The translations under genes were made by a program, and so were the position numbers. Positions 1-8,749 of a stretch of 48,333 nt of DNA are shown here, piece by piece. This DNA is from CAYLLD01 sp964425135. GTDB taxonomy: Bacteria; Pseudomonadota; Alphaproteobacteria; Rhodobacterales; Rhodobacteraceae. Position 1 is the stretch's first letter. Each line of letters begins with the position of its first letter. A model generated the notes under the pieces. It saw only the letters and a program-made list of their open reading frames with translations, ran no database searches and was not told where the DNA came from. Location of the stretch: assembly GCA_964425135.1 (NCBI GenBank), contig CAYRKW010000020.1:1-48333 (forward strand), read 5' to 3'.

Positions 1-152
1 GCGCGTTGCTGTCGTGGTGATACGCGCAGCGGTTGTTGGTGAGAGGCTGCGGCGAGGTGGGTGTTCAAGACGGCCGTTCGGATGTCTGAAATTGGAACCA
101 AGCACAGGGTGCTGGTTGCTTGGAAAATTTCGTTTTGGTCAATCAGGTCACT
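1..152. other. Left edge, no supported gene
   Basis: I see no convincing gene here. An open plus-strand frame enters from the left edge and runs to a stop near 199, inside ktrB. It has an arginine/cysteine-rich, shadow-like composition and no recognisable motif. Since ktrB ends at 153, this is most likely the spacer after ktrB, or the edge of a gene lying outside the window. Confidence 0.4.
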
Positions 153-1490
153 CTATCCCAGAAAGACCTTGCCTTCGGGGTATCCGACCTTTGGTTTAAC
201 CCGGGACGCCAGGACGAATGCCACGGTCAGGGGGCCGAGGCGACCGACGAACATGATCAGAATTATCATGGATCGACCGAATTCGTCGAGTTGACCGGTC
301 GCGCCGCGCGACAGGCCCACGGTGCCGAAAGCCGAGCAGACTTCAAACAACAAATCGAGGAAATCGCCCTCATAGGTTAACGACGTCAGAAATAGACCGA
401 TCAGGACGAGAAAGATCGAGATAGCGGTGAGGGCTAGGACCTTCATAATTTCGGAAATGCCCAAGCTACGACCGAATATATGGATCCGTTCCTGTTGGCG
501 GAAGAATGCCAAGGTTGCGAGCGTCAGAACGATCAACGTTGTGACCTTAATTCCGCCAGCAGTCGATGACGGCCCACCACCCACCAACATCAGGGCCAAG
601 GTCATAACTGTCGTGCTGTTGTCCATTGCCGCATAGTCGAGTGTATTGAACCCTGCGGTACGCGGTGTGACTGCCTGAAACCAGCTCGCCAGCAGGCGGG
701 CTACGTCGCTTTCAAGGCCTGCGAGGGTCGCGGGATTGTTCCATTCCAAGAGAGCGAACATCACCCAAGCAACGAGGATGAGAACCAGCGTACCGGACAA
801 CATCAACTTGCTATGAAGGGTCAGTTTCGCCCAGCTACGCTGCCGGTTCATGTCCGCAAGGACAACGAAACCAAGACCGCTCAGAATGAATAGGACGGTA
901 ATTGTGATGTTGACCGTCGGGACGGCGACATAACCCATGAGGCTGTCGGGAAAAAGCGAGAAGCCAGCATTGTTGAAGGCTGAAATTGCATGAAACAAGG
1001 CTTGCCAGAAGCCCTGTATCCAGCCGAATTCAGGCACAAAGACAGTCATGAGCAGAGCCGTCGCAACTGCTTCAGCGACAAGCGCAACGATAACGACGAC
1101 TTTGACGAGAGCCATCAATTCGCTGACACCGGTCTGTCCAAGCTCGTCCCGAAGCAGAAGACGCTGAGGCATGCCGATGGTTAGTCCCAGCATCGCGAGA
1201 AGCAGCGCGGCAAAGGTCATAAGACCCAAGCCTCCGATCTGGATCAGGAGCGCGATGATGACCTGACCGATCAAGGTGAAATCTGAGCCTGTATCCACGA
1301 CGATCAGACCTGTGACCGTGACGGCAGACGCCGCGGTGAAGAATGCGTCGCTCAAGGTCACTTCGCCATAGTTGCTCCATGGCAGGCGCAATGCGACGGC
1401 ACCTACAAGAATGAACATCGCATAGATTGTTGCTAGAACAGCGGGAGGGCTTAATCTTTTAGCCGTTATTGAAAACTGGAATCGCGCCAT
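153..1490 (-). CDS. ktrB: TrkH/KtrB-family potassium uptake channel subunit
   Basis: Membrane pore subunit of a Ktr-type K+ uptake system. The 445-residue product has the fourfold M1-P-M2 layout of the SKT superfamily. The four pore loops can be read: VTVTGL (about residues 57-62), SAFNNAG (about 169-175), VTPRTAGFN (about 273-281) and SAFGTVGLS near the C-terminus. Each carries the conserved selectivity-filter glycine. A glycine-rich stretch, STAGGIKVTT, matches the mobile gating loop in the third repeat. The length is typical of KtrB rather than the longer TrkH. It starts 9 bases after the stop of ktrA on the same strand, so the pair forms an operon. In known Ktr systems the KtrA ring opens the pore when it binds ATP; that part is family knowledge. 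Confidence 0.93.
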   Translation of the reverse strand: MARFQFSITAKRLSPPAVLATIYAMFILVGAVALRLPWSNYGEVTLSDAFFTAASAVTVTGLIVVDTGSDFTLIGQVIIALLIQIGGLGLMTFAALLLAMLGLTIGMPQRLLLRDELGQTGVSELMALVKVVVIVALVAEAVATALLMTVFVPEFGWIQGFWQALFHAISAFNNAGFSLFPDSLMGYVAVPTVNITITVLFILSGLGFVVLADMNRQRSWAKLTLHSKLMLSGTLVLILVAWVMFALLEWNNPATLAGLESDVARLLASWFQAVTPRTAGFNTLDYAAMDNSTTVMTLALMLVGGGPSSTAGGIKVTTLIVLTLATLAFFRQQERIHIFGRSLGISEIMKVLALTAISIFLVLIGLFLTSLTYEGDFLDLLFEVCSAFGTVGLSRGATGQLDEFGRSMIILIMFVGRLGPLTVAFVLASRVKPKVGYPEGKVFLG

Positions 1491-1499
1491 CTGCGTCGA

Positions 1500-2162
1500 T
1501 CACAGCGAGCTTGCGAAATCGCGTAGGTCCTGTCGCCGTCCCAGCAGCAGGAGCAGATCGTCTTTCTGAAGTTCGCAGCTGGATGCATCATGCCCCACAT
1601 AGTCGGTCCCTCGGAGCACGCCGATGCATCGCAGGTTGTGATCTCGGTGATAGGTCAAATCGGAAAGTGTCTTTCCTTGCAGGCTCGCGGGCACGCGGAA
1701 GTTCACAACATGCTGCCCGTTTCCAAGGCTCACATAATCGCGGACCAAGGGATTGTTGAGCACCTGTGCGACATGCTGTCCGCTCTCGCGCTCAGGATGG
1801 ATGACCCGGTCTGCTCCAAGCTTGGACAGGATGCGATGGTGGTTCTTGGTTGTGGCCTTTGCCCAGATTGTCTTTATGCCAATGGTCTTGAGGTTGATTG
1901 TCGCAAGAACGCTGGACTCGATATCGGTGCCGATCGCGACGACGCCGACATTGGCCGCGTCAACGCCGGCTTCGCGCAAAGCCCCATCATCGCGGGCATC
2001 AAGAATGAGAGCATGCGTGAGATCTTCGGCATAAAGCGCAACGTGGCGCTCATTTGTGTCAATGCCGATGACGTCGTTTCCAAACCGCTGAAGGTCGCGC
2101 GCCAGCGTGCCGCCGAAAGTTCCCAATCCAACTACCACGAATGTCTGCGAATTTCTGGCCAT
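1500..2162 (-). CDS. ktrA: KtrA/TrkA-family RCK regulatory subunit of K+ uptake
   Basis: Cytoplasmic nucleotide-binding subunit that gates the adjacent KtrB. The product is about 220 residues. It has an N-terminal Rossmann-type RCK_N domain with GLGTFG at residues 12-17 and an acidic residue ending the second strand (GIDTN), then a C-terminal RCK_C domain from about residue 145. This is the single-RCK architecture of KtrA, not the duplicated one of enterobacterial TrkA. I chose the ATG at 2162, giving MARNSQ. An ATG six codons upstream (2180) is in frame but has no ribosome-binding site, whereas a GAGAAAG lies before 2162. Any promoter would lie in 2163-2351; no clear boxes were found. Confidence 0.92.
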   Translation of the reverse strand: MARNSQTFVVVGLGTFGGTLARDLQRFGNDVIGIDTNERHVALYAEDLTHALILDARDDGALREAGVDAANVGVVAIGTDIESSVLATINLKTIGIKTIWAKATTKNHHRILSKLGADRVIHPERESGQHVAQVLNNPLVRDYVSLGNGQHVVNFRVPASLQGKTLSDLTYHRDHNLRCIGVLRGTDYVGHDASSCELQKDDLLLLLGRRQDLRDFASSL

Positions 2163-2351
2163 AGCATTGCTTTCTCGCATATTTGATCACGGCAAACTCG
2201 CCTAAATCATGTCCACTCGCAAACGCAAAAATTATAGTTTGATTTTCTAGTTCCAACATTCGCGCGGTGCGCAGCATTTGGCGTTGAGGGCTCAATTGCG
2301 GACAAATCTCACTTGAGCGGTTCACCGCGCTGGGCCAATGGGCCCGTGTCG

Positions 2352-3365
2352 TTACCCGCCCGTGTGGCTCATGTGTCGTGACATTTGGCCTGCGATTGTT
2401 TGGCGTGAGTAGTCGAAGTCGTGGCCTTTGGGTTTGCGCGCGATGGCTTTGCGGATCGCAGCGTGCAGCGGGGCGTCGGTGTTCGGGTTCGCGCGGAGCA
2501 CTTTGCGCAGGTCGGCCTCGTCCTCTTGACCCAGGCACATGAACAGCTGACCGGTGCAGGTCAGCCGCACGCGGTTGCAGCTTTCGCAGAAGTTGTGGGT
2601 GAGCGGGGTGATGAAGCCTATGCGCTGGCCCGTGTCTTCGAGCCGAACATAGCGGGCAGGGCCGCCGGTGCGGTCGGGCAAATCGATCAGAGTGTGGGAT
2701 TTGGCCAGCTCGCTGCGCAGATCATCGAGCGCCCAATATTGATCCAGACGATCTTCGTTGCCCAGATCGCCCATCGGCATGACCTCGATAAAGGTCAGAT
2801 CGAAGCCACGCGCGCCGCACCATGCGACCACCTCGTCAAGCTCGTCATCATTGGTGCCTTTGAGCGCGACCATGTTGATTTTGATTTTCAGGCCAGCCGC
2901 TTGAGCCGCATCAATCCCATCAAGCACTTGCGCCAGACGTCCCCAGCGCGTGATTTTGGCGAATTTTCCCTCATCCAGCGTATCGAGCGAGATGTTGATC
3001 CGCTTCACGCCGCAATTGGCGAGGTCTTGGGCGAAGCGGCGCAGTTGTGAGCCGTTGGTGGTCAGGGTCAGTTCCTTGAGCGCGCCGCTTTCCAGATGCC
3101 GCGACATAGCCTCAAAGTAGGACATGATGCCCTTGCGCACCAAGGGCTCGCCGCCGGTGATGCGCAATTTCTCAACGCCAGCATTGATGAAGGCTGTGGA
3201 CATACGATCCAGCTCTTCAAGGGTCAGCAGCTCTTTTTTCGGCAGAAACGTCATGTTTTCGGACATGCAGTAGATGCAGCGGAAATCGCAGCGGTCTGTC
3301 ACTGAGACGCGCAGATATGTGATTGCGCGCTCGAATGGATCCACGAGTTTGGGGATATCTGACAT
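2352..3365 (-). CDS. moaA: GTP 3',8-cyclase MoaA (molybdenum cofactor biosynthesis)
   Basis: Radical-SAM enzyme of the first step of molybdopterin synthesis: with MoaC it converts GTP to cyclic pyranopterin monophosphate. The 337-residue product has the N-terminal cluster motif CX3CX2C (C26, C30, C33) that holds the SAM-binding 4Fe-4S cluster. A second C-terminal cluster motif CX2CX13C starts in FCESCNRVRL and ends in FMC. The chain ends in the conserved Gly-Gly dipeptide needed for activity in known MoaA. The SAM-binding ITGGEP segment is also present. No other moa gene is nearby, so it stands alone on the minus strand, divergent from the lipoprotein gene at 3537. Confidence 0.96.
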   Translation of the reverse strand: MSDIPKLVDPFERAITYLRVSVTDRCDFRCIYCMSENMTFLPKKELLTLEELDRMSTAFINAGVEKLRITGGEPLVRKGIMSYFEAMSRHLESGALKELTLTTNGSQLRRFAQDLANCGVKRINISLDTLDEGKFAKITRWGRLAQVLDGIDAAQAAGLKIKINMVALKGTNDDELDEVVAWCGARGFDLTFIEVMPMGDLGNEDRLDQYWALDDLRSELAKSHTLIDLPDRTGGPARYVRLEDTGQRIGFITPLTHNFCESCNRVRLTCTGQLFMCLGQEDEADLRKVLRANPNTDAPLHAAIRKAIARKPKGHDFDYSRQTIAGQMSRHMSHTGG

Positions 3366-3476
3366 AATTCGCTTTGCCCACCTGAACGCCTTGATGTGAG
3401 CAGCGATTGTACGCCGTTGATTGTGGTCTTAGCAAGTGCAAGAACGGGTTGCTAGGCTGGTACATTGGCAGGGTGA

Positions 3477-3504
3477 TTGAACTGACAGTGCTTTTGGCTA
3501 GAAT
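3477..3504 (+). promoter_or_regulatory. Candidate sigma70-type promoter for the lipoprotein gene
   Basis: TTGAAC (3477-3482) and TAGAAT (3499-3504) are separated by 16 bases and lie 33 bases before the ATG at 3537. Transcription would start near 3511, which also argues against the in-frame ATG at 3513 as the translation start. The call rests on consensus likeness only. Confidence 0.4.
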
Positions 3505-3536
3505 GCCCCAAAATGAGGGAAGAGGGCGGACAGGGA

Positions 3537-4505
3537 ATGACAATTTTGACACCGATAAAGACATGGGCGCGCCGCGCGCTCATAATGGTGCCGATGATGG
3601 CGCTGGGATGTACGGAAATATCCGTTGGATCGCTTTTACCGGAGCGGCAGGTGATTGCGCCTGCGGTCAATGTGCTGGCACTTGATTTTGAGCGCGTGGT
3701 GTTCCCGCGCGGCTCGGTCGCAAGTGGCGCGGTGGCGCAGCGGCAAAAGCGGGTGCGGATTGCAACGCCAACGGCGGGGCGCTTGCGCAGTGGGGCAACC
3801 GGGCCTATTCCGACGGAAGTCCGTTTGACCGTGCGGCGGATGACGACATCAGGCGGGCGCGTCAGCGTTGTGGGTGATCTGGCGCTGCGCGATCTGGGTT
3901 TGGGCAAAATCCTGGCTGAGAACGCCGGCTTTCGAGCCAGCGGCGCGATTGTTGGCGGTTCGCAAACGATGACTGGTCCCGTGATGCGGGGCATTGAAGA
4001 TGAGATTATCGCTTGGGTGGAGACGCTGGAATGCAATACGGCCACGCGCCGTTGTGCTGTGGCACCACCACGGGTTGAGATGGTGGATGTGGATGACGCG
4101 GTATCAGAGGGCGCCGACATCAATCTCGCCGCCATGGTCGAAAGCCGCCCCAGCGGTATTCGCAAGATCAACAGCAAGGGCATTGATGCAAGTCAGGTTG
4201 TCGCCGCCGCCACGCCCGTTGAGGAAGCGCCTGCCACGCCAAAACCGCCCACGGATCGTGTGCCGGTTGGGGAGACGGTGGCTGCGCTGGGTCTGCTCGA
4301 CCGGTCTGGTTTCTGGTTGCAAACGCCGCTGGTTACCACCGAGGGCACGGGTGTGATTCAGGTCAAATCCAGCGGTAAACGGTTGAGTGTGACGCTGATC
4401 CCGAAGGCGGGACCGCGGGGCGGTGGATCGCAAATCTCGCTCGCCGCTATGTCGGAGCTAGGTCTGGAGATCACTGATCTGGTCACGCTGGTCGTGTATC
4501 AGTAG
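3537..4505 (+). CDS. Putative lipoprotein of unknown function
   Basis: The function is not recognised. The start at 3537 gives a typical lipoprotein signal: basic N-terminal stretch, hydrophobic core, then a lipobox ending ALGC with the acylated cysteine at residue 25. The mature part (about 298 residues) is mainly beta-like, with many Val/Thr/Arg runs. A Pro/Ala-rich linker at about 225-245 leads to a C-terminal module of about 80 residues, from VGETVAALGLL onward. That module ends with a GSQISLAAMSELGL segment that faintly recalls the double-psi barrel end of RlpA-like proteins. I remember similar tails in roseobacter proteins with unreliable enzyme names, so I give none. It lies upstream of, but is not obviously coupled to, the acyl-CoA synthetase gene. 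Confidence 0.8.
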   Translation: MTILTPIKTWARRALIMVPMMALGCTEISVGSLLPERQVIAPAVNVLALDFERVVFPRGSVASGAVAQRQKRVRIATPTAGRLRSGATGPIPTEVRLTVRRMTTSGGRVSVVGDLALRDLGLGKILAENAGFRASGAIVGGSQTMTGPVMRGIEDEIIAWVETLECNTATRRCAVAPPRVEMVDVDDAVSEGADINLAAMVESRPSGIRKINSKGIDASQVVAAATPVEEAPATPKPPTDRVPVGETVAALGLLDRSGFWLQTPLVTTEGTGVIQVKSSGKRLSVTLIPKAGPRGGGSQISLAAMSELGLEITDLVTLVVYQ

Positions 4506-4512
4506 CGCCATT

Positions 4513-6132
4513 ATGGACAGAAGACTGGTGAAAGAGCCTGCGCGCTGGGCTGACATGCGCGCAGGTTTCGCGTGGCCCGCGATTGAGCGTTTCAATATCG
4601 GAACGGCGATTAGCGATGATTGGGCAGAGGTCGATCCGGAGCGTCCGGCGATTTTGCAGCCGCGCGGGTCGGATCGCGAAAAGGTCTTCAGCTATGGCGA
4701 TCTGTCGCGCATGTCCAACAAGCTTGCCAATGTGCTTAGCGCTGATGGCGTGCGCGAAGGAGACCGGGTTGCGGTTCTTTTGGGCCAGTGCCCGGAGACG
4801 GTTCTAACTCATATCGCTGCCTATAAAACTGGCGCGATCATGGTGCCGCTGTTTACGCTCTTTGGCGAAGATGGATTGAACTATCGGCTGCGCGATTCAG
4901 GAGCGAAGGTTGTTGTTACTGACAGCGAAAACCTGCAAAAAATTCTCAATATCAGAGCCGAGTTGCCTGCGCTTGAGCAGGTTTTTTGTATCGATGGCGA
5001 AGCGGACGCGATACAGGGTGTGCGTGATTTCTGGGCGGCGCTGACGTCCGGTAGAACGGTTTATGAGGCCGCGCCGACCAAACCGGACACGCCTGCCTTG
5101 CTGGTCTATACGTCCGGCACCACCGGCCCGCCAAAAGGGGCGCTGCATGGGCATCGGGTGTTGCTGGGGCATTTGCCGGGGTTTGAGACGCATCATGAGT
5201 TCGCGCCGCAAACGGGTGATGTTGCCTGGACCCCTGCCGATTGGGCGTGGATGGGAGGGCTTGCGGATATTCTGCTGCCATCGCTTTATCTGGGCATTCC
5301 TGTTGTCGCGTATCGCGCGGCAAAATTTGAGGCTGGGGATGTCTACGATCTCATCCGGCGCTTCAAAATCCGCAATATCTTCTTCCCGCCAACCGCGCTC
5401 AAGCTCTTGCATGGCGAGGCGGTGCCACAGGACCTGAACATTCGCACGATTGCATCGGGTGGCGAGCCTTTGGGGGCGGAACTGCTGGAGTGGGCGCGTG
5501 CGGCGTTTGGGGTGACGATCAACGAATTTTATGGCTCCACCGAATGCAATCTGGTGCTTGGCAATTGCGCGTCCTGCTTTGATCCCAAACCGGGGTCCAC
5601 CGGGCAAGCGACGCCGGGCAAGGAAGTCGCGATCCTCGATGATGCGGGTGGGCAGGTGCCAACAGGTAAGATGGGCGAGATCGCTGTGCGGCGCGGTGAT
5701 CCGGCGATGTTTTTAGAATATTGGAACAAGCCGGAGAAGACCGCCAAGCGGTTCGCAGGAGAGTGGATGCGCATGGGTGATGAGGGATATATGGATGCGG
5801 ATGGCTACGTCTTTTTCGCAGCGCGCACAGATGATGTGATCACCTCTGCGGGATACCGGATCGGACCGGCGGAGATCGAGGAATGTCTGCTTGGCGATCC
5901 AGCCGTGAAACTTGCGGCAGTGGTCGGCATTCCTGATGCGCAAAAGGGTGAGGTGGTTAAAGCCTTTGTCACGCTCAAAGGTGGGGCGTATTTTGATGAG
6001 GCGGCGCTGATTGAGCGGGTGCAAACACGCTTGTCACCGCATCTCGCGCCGCGCAGTATTGAGGTTGTGCCCGAAATTCCGCTAACAGCGACAGGGAAAA
6101 TTATGCGACGCCAGTTGAAGGAGCGCATCTGA
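4513..6132 (+). CDS. AMP-forming acyl-CoA synthetase (ANL superfamily)
   Basis: The enzyme should activate a carboxylic acid to its acyl-CoA through an acyl-AMP. The 539-residue product has the P-loop-like A3 motif VYTSGTTGPPKG (about residues 197-208), the A5 motif EFYGSTE, the A7 region MGDEGYMDADG with the ribose-binding Asp, the hinge and A8 region (AGYRIGPAEIEE) and the A10 motif TGKIMRRQL with the catalytic lysine close to the C-terminus. Length and the N-terminal sequence FNIGTAISDDW fit the medium-chain acyl-CoA synthetase group. Substrate cannot be read from sequence; the DMSP-related DmdB ligase belongs to the same broad group, but nothing nearby supports that. Its stop overlaps the start of the antiporter gene (TGATG). 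Confidence 0.93.
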   Translation: MDRRLVKEPARWADMRAGFAWPAIERFNIGTAISDDWAEVDPERPAILQPRGSDREKVFSYGDLSRMSNKLANVLSADGVREGDRVAVLLGQCPETVLTHIAAYKTGAIMVPLFTLFGEDGLNYRLRDSGAKVVVTDSENLQKILNIRAELPALEQVFCIDGEADAIQGVRDFWAALTSGRTVYEAAPTKPDTPALLVYTSGTTGPPKGALHGHRVLLGHLPGFETHHEFAPQTGDVAWTPADWAWMGGLADILLPSLYLGIPVVAYRAAKFEAGDVYDLIRRFKIRNIFFPPTALKLLHGEAVPQDLNIRTIASGGEPLGAELLEWARAAFGVTINEFYGSTECNLVLGNCASCFDPKPGSTGQATPGKEVAILDDAGGQVPTGKMGEIAVRRGDPAMFLEYWNKPEKTAKRFAGEWMRMGDEGYMDADGYVFFAARTDDVITSAGYRIGPAEIEECLLGDPAVKLAAVVGIPDAQKGEVVKAFVTLKGGAYFDEAALIERVQTRLSPHLAPRSIEVVPEIPLTATGKIMRRQLKERI

Positions 6133-7931
6133 TGGATCCGGTATTATTGATGGCATTGATTGGCGCGCTTGGGATCGGGTCGCAATGGCTGGCTTGGCGT
6201 TTGAGCATGCCCGCGATTGTTCTGATGCTGGCTGCCGGGGTGATTGCAGGACCAGTGATGGGCGCGATGAACCCTGAGGCGGTTTTCGGCGATCTGTTCC
6301 GGCCGCTGATTGCGATTGCGGTTGCGGTGATCCTGTTCGAAGGTGGTCTGACGCTCAACTTTCACGAGATACGCGAGACCGGGAAGGCCGTGCGTCGGCT
6401 GGTCTATGTCGGTGCGCCTTTGGCGTGGCTCTTTTCAGGCATGGCGGTTTATTATGGCGCGGGCTTGTCATTGGAATCCTCTGCCGTCTTTGGCGGTATT
6501 CTGATCGTCACGGGCCCGACCGTGATCATGCCGCTGTTGCGCCAAGCGCGGCTTGCCGCGCGTCCGGCGTCTATGCTGCGGTGGGAGGCGATTATCAATG
6601 ATGCGGTGGGCGCTTTGGCGGCGGTTCTGGCCTTCGAGGTGATCACGGCATTATCGGGGGCGAGCAGTTTTGCCGAAGCGGCCAAACATTTCCTGATCGG
6701 TATCAGTGTTGCCGGCGTGGCCGGATATGTGGCCGGGCGGTTCATCGTTTTCACGTTCCTGCGCGGATATGTTCCTGAATATATGAAAGTGCCGGTGCTC
6801 TTTGCTGTGCTGCTGTTGGTCTATGCGCTGACCGATATGCTCTTGCATGAAAGTGGGCTTTTGGCGGTGACGATCATGGGGATGGTTCTGGGCAACGCGC
6901 ATTTGCCGTCGCTGTCGGAGCTCCGGCGTTTCAAAGAGCATGTGACGGTTATTTTGGTGTCTGGCGTGTTCATTATGCTGGCGGCCTCACTGAATATGGA
7001 GAGTTTGACGTCGCTGAGTTGGCGGGCGGTTCTGTTCTGTGCGCTGATCATTTTCGTCGCCCGCCCCTTGGCGGTAATGCTCTCACTTGTTGGCACCACA
7101 ACGACGATCAAGGAGCGTGGGATCGTCGGCTGGGTCGGACCGCGCGGCGTCGTAGCGGTGGCCGTCTCCGGTCTGTTTGGTAGCCGGTTGGTGGAGCTTG
7201 GCATCGAAGACGGCGCGGCGCTGGCCCCGCTGGCTTTTGCGCTTGTTGCAGCGACGGTCGTGATCCACGGATTTTCCATGGTGCCTGTGGCCCGCTGGCT
7301 GGGGCTGATGTCCACAAGCCCGCCGGGCGTGATCATCGTGGGCGCTTCGAAATGGGCGGTGGCGCTGGGGGCCGCGATCAAATCAGCGGATCTGCCGGTC
7401 CTGATGGCGGATGGTAACTACTGGCGCCTGCGGCGTGCGCGCAATCAGGGCATTCGCACATTTCATGGAGAGATCCTGTCGGAAGCGGCGGAAATGACTG
7501 TGCCGATGAACCAATTTGGCACGGTGATCGCGGCAACCGAAAACGATGCATATAATGCGCTGATCTGTACGGATTTTGGGCCGGAGTTCGGACGCAACAA
7601 CGTGTTTCAGGTCGGGCGTCATGAGGCGGATGAGAACGACAAATCCCTGCCGGTGACCATCGGCGGGCGGCGTTTGGGGCGCGGGATGAGCTATGAGCGG
7701 TTTTCGGAGCGGCTCGGTGACGGGGAGATGTTCACTGTCACCAAGCTGACCGAGGAATACGGTCTTGAAGCCTATCGCGATGAGCGCCGCGATGTGGAGA
7801 TTATCGCCATTGTCTCAAGCGCCGGGGAGATCAATTTCGCCAGCGCCAATGGTATCCCGAATGCGTCTGCCGGTGATCGGGTGATCGGGATGTCGGCACG
7901 TCCCGTTGAGACAGATGAGGCGGCGAAGTAG
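6132..7931 (+). CDS. CPA1-type cation/proton antiporter with cytosolic nucleotide-binding-like tail
   Basis: Inner-membrane Na+ or K+/H+ antiporter. Residues 1 to about 390 hold roughly 12 hydrophobic segments with NhaP-type signatures: FEGGLTLNF (about 74-82), VTGPTVIMPLLRQ in the fifth-helix region, and INDAVGAL, where the Asn-Asp pair marks electroneutral CPA1 exchangers. WVGPRGVVAVAVSGL is the conserved arginine-bearing helix. The remaining 200 or so residues are cytosolic; they start with IIVGASKWAVALGAAI and read like a TrkA_N/RCK-type Rossmann domain, suggesting ligand control. At 599 residues it has the size of NhaP2/KefC-like proteins. It is translationally coupled to the acyl-CoA synthetase (1-base overlap), an unexpected pairing. 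Ion choice is not predictable from sequence alone. Confidence 0.92.
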   Translation: MDPVLLMALIGALGIGSQWLAWRLSMPAIVLMLAAGVIAGPVMGAMNPEAVFGDLFRPLIAIAVAVILFEGGLTLNFHEIRETGKAVRRLVYVGAPLAWLFSGMAVYYGAGLSLESSAVFGGILIVTGPTVIMPLLRQARLAARPASMLRWEAIINDAVGALAAVLAFEVITALSGASSFAEAAKHFLIGISVAGVAGYVAGRFIVFTFLRGYVPEYMKVPVLFAVLLLVYALTDMLLHESGLLAVTIMGMVLGNAHLPSLSELRRFKEHVTVILVSGVFIMLAASLNMESLTSLSWRAVLFCALIIFVARPLAVMLSLVGTTTTIKERGIVGWVGPRGVVAVAVSGLFGSRLVELGIEDGAALAPLAFALVAATVVIHGFSMVPVARWLGLMSTSPPGVIIVGASKWAVALGAAIKSADLPVLMADGNYWRLRRARNQGIRTFHGEILSEAAEMTVPMNQFGTVIAATENDAYNALICTDFGPEFGRNNVFQVGRHEADENDKSLPVTIGGRRLGRGMSYERFSERLGDGEMFTVTKLTEEYGLEAYRDERRDVEIIAIVSSAGEINFASANGIPNASAGDRVIGMSARPVETDEAAK

Positions 7932-7938
7932 AGCGCCG

Positions 7939-8520
7939 TCAGGCGGCCTTGGCCAGTTGCGGCAAGCCCAGAAACGCATGCACTTGATCGGCATCGGTCT
8001 GCATGTTCACGATGAGCAGGCGATCGGCGGGCACTGCGGCGCGCACCGCTTGCTCGTGTGCGTGATATGCGCCAATTACGTGATCTTTGTCGTCGAAGCG
8101 ATTGCTGAAGACGCCGTCGCCCAACATCTCCCGCTCCAAAAGGCGCAGGATGAAGTCGGGTGAATGCTCCTGCGGGAGCGGCTCTGCCAGTCGCGCGCAG
8201 ACGCTTTGACGCATGGCATCGTACCAAGCGTTCGGGTCGCGGGTTGTGTGGATCACTTTGGCGCTTGGATTCATCGCGACCAAATTGCGCCAGAAATAAG
8301 CGCCGGGCCAGCCGACAGTACATTGCGCGGGCCCAAGGAGCGCGCTGATATCAGATTGCGCGCCCGATCTTACAGCACGCAGGCAGGTGCGGGCCAGGTC
8401 TTGTGACTGGGTGATGGAAAGGCCGTGGAGCGTCGGGCCGAAGCCGTTTCGCTCTAACACACGTTTAAGGACGCCGTTTCCTGTTCGTCCAAATCCGGTT
8501 CCGATAACTCTGATACTCAT
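7939..8520 (-). CDS. Sulfotransferase-fold protein
   Basis: The 193-residue product begins with a strand followed by GTGFGRTGNGVLKRVLE (residues 7-23), the phosphosulfate-binding loop seen in the eukaryote-like Sulfotransfer_4 family. TTRDPNAWYDAMR near residue 100 fits the 3'-phosphate-binding segment for PAPS. The start at 8520 is preceded by GAGGAG at about 8530-8535, better than the in-frame ATG at 8598. The acceptor substrate is unknown. Its 3' end faces that of the antiporter gene, 7 bases away (convergent). The product is on the short side for the family. Serine at the usual GTGRTGT-S position is Asn-Gly here, so activity should not be taken for granted. Confidence 0.82.
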   Translation of the reverse strand: MSIRVIGTGFGRTGNGVLKRVLERNGFGPTLHGLSITQSQDLARTCLRAVRSGAQSDISALLGPAQCTVGWPGAYFWRNLVAMNPSAKVIHTTRDPNAWYDAMRQSVCARLAEPLPQEHSPDFILRLLEREMLGDGVFSNRFDDKDHVIGAYHAHEQAVRAAVPADRLLIVNMQTDADQVHAFLGLPQLAKAA

Positions 8521-8749
8521 AACACACTCTCCTCGCCCGAATGGTAACGACTTGATGGGTTTGAGAGTGACGCAGGCTGCGGGATGAAAATATGACAAAT
8601 ATTACGTGTGATTAAGGAGTGTTGCGGATGGGCAACCCTATCGGTTTAGAGTTATTACCCATAGTCGCATCCGGCGAAGCCGGACTGCCCCCGAACCCGC
8701 GCTCTTTGCGAATAGTAAACCATCGGTTGGACGGCGCTCTGACCTCGCC

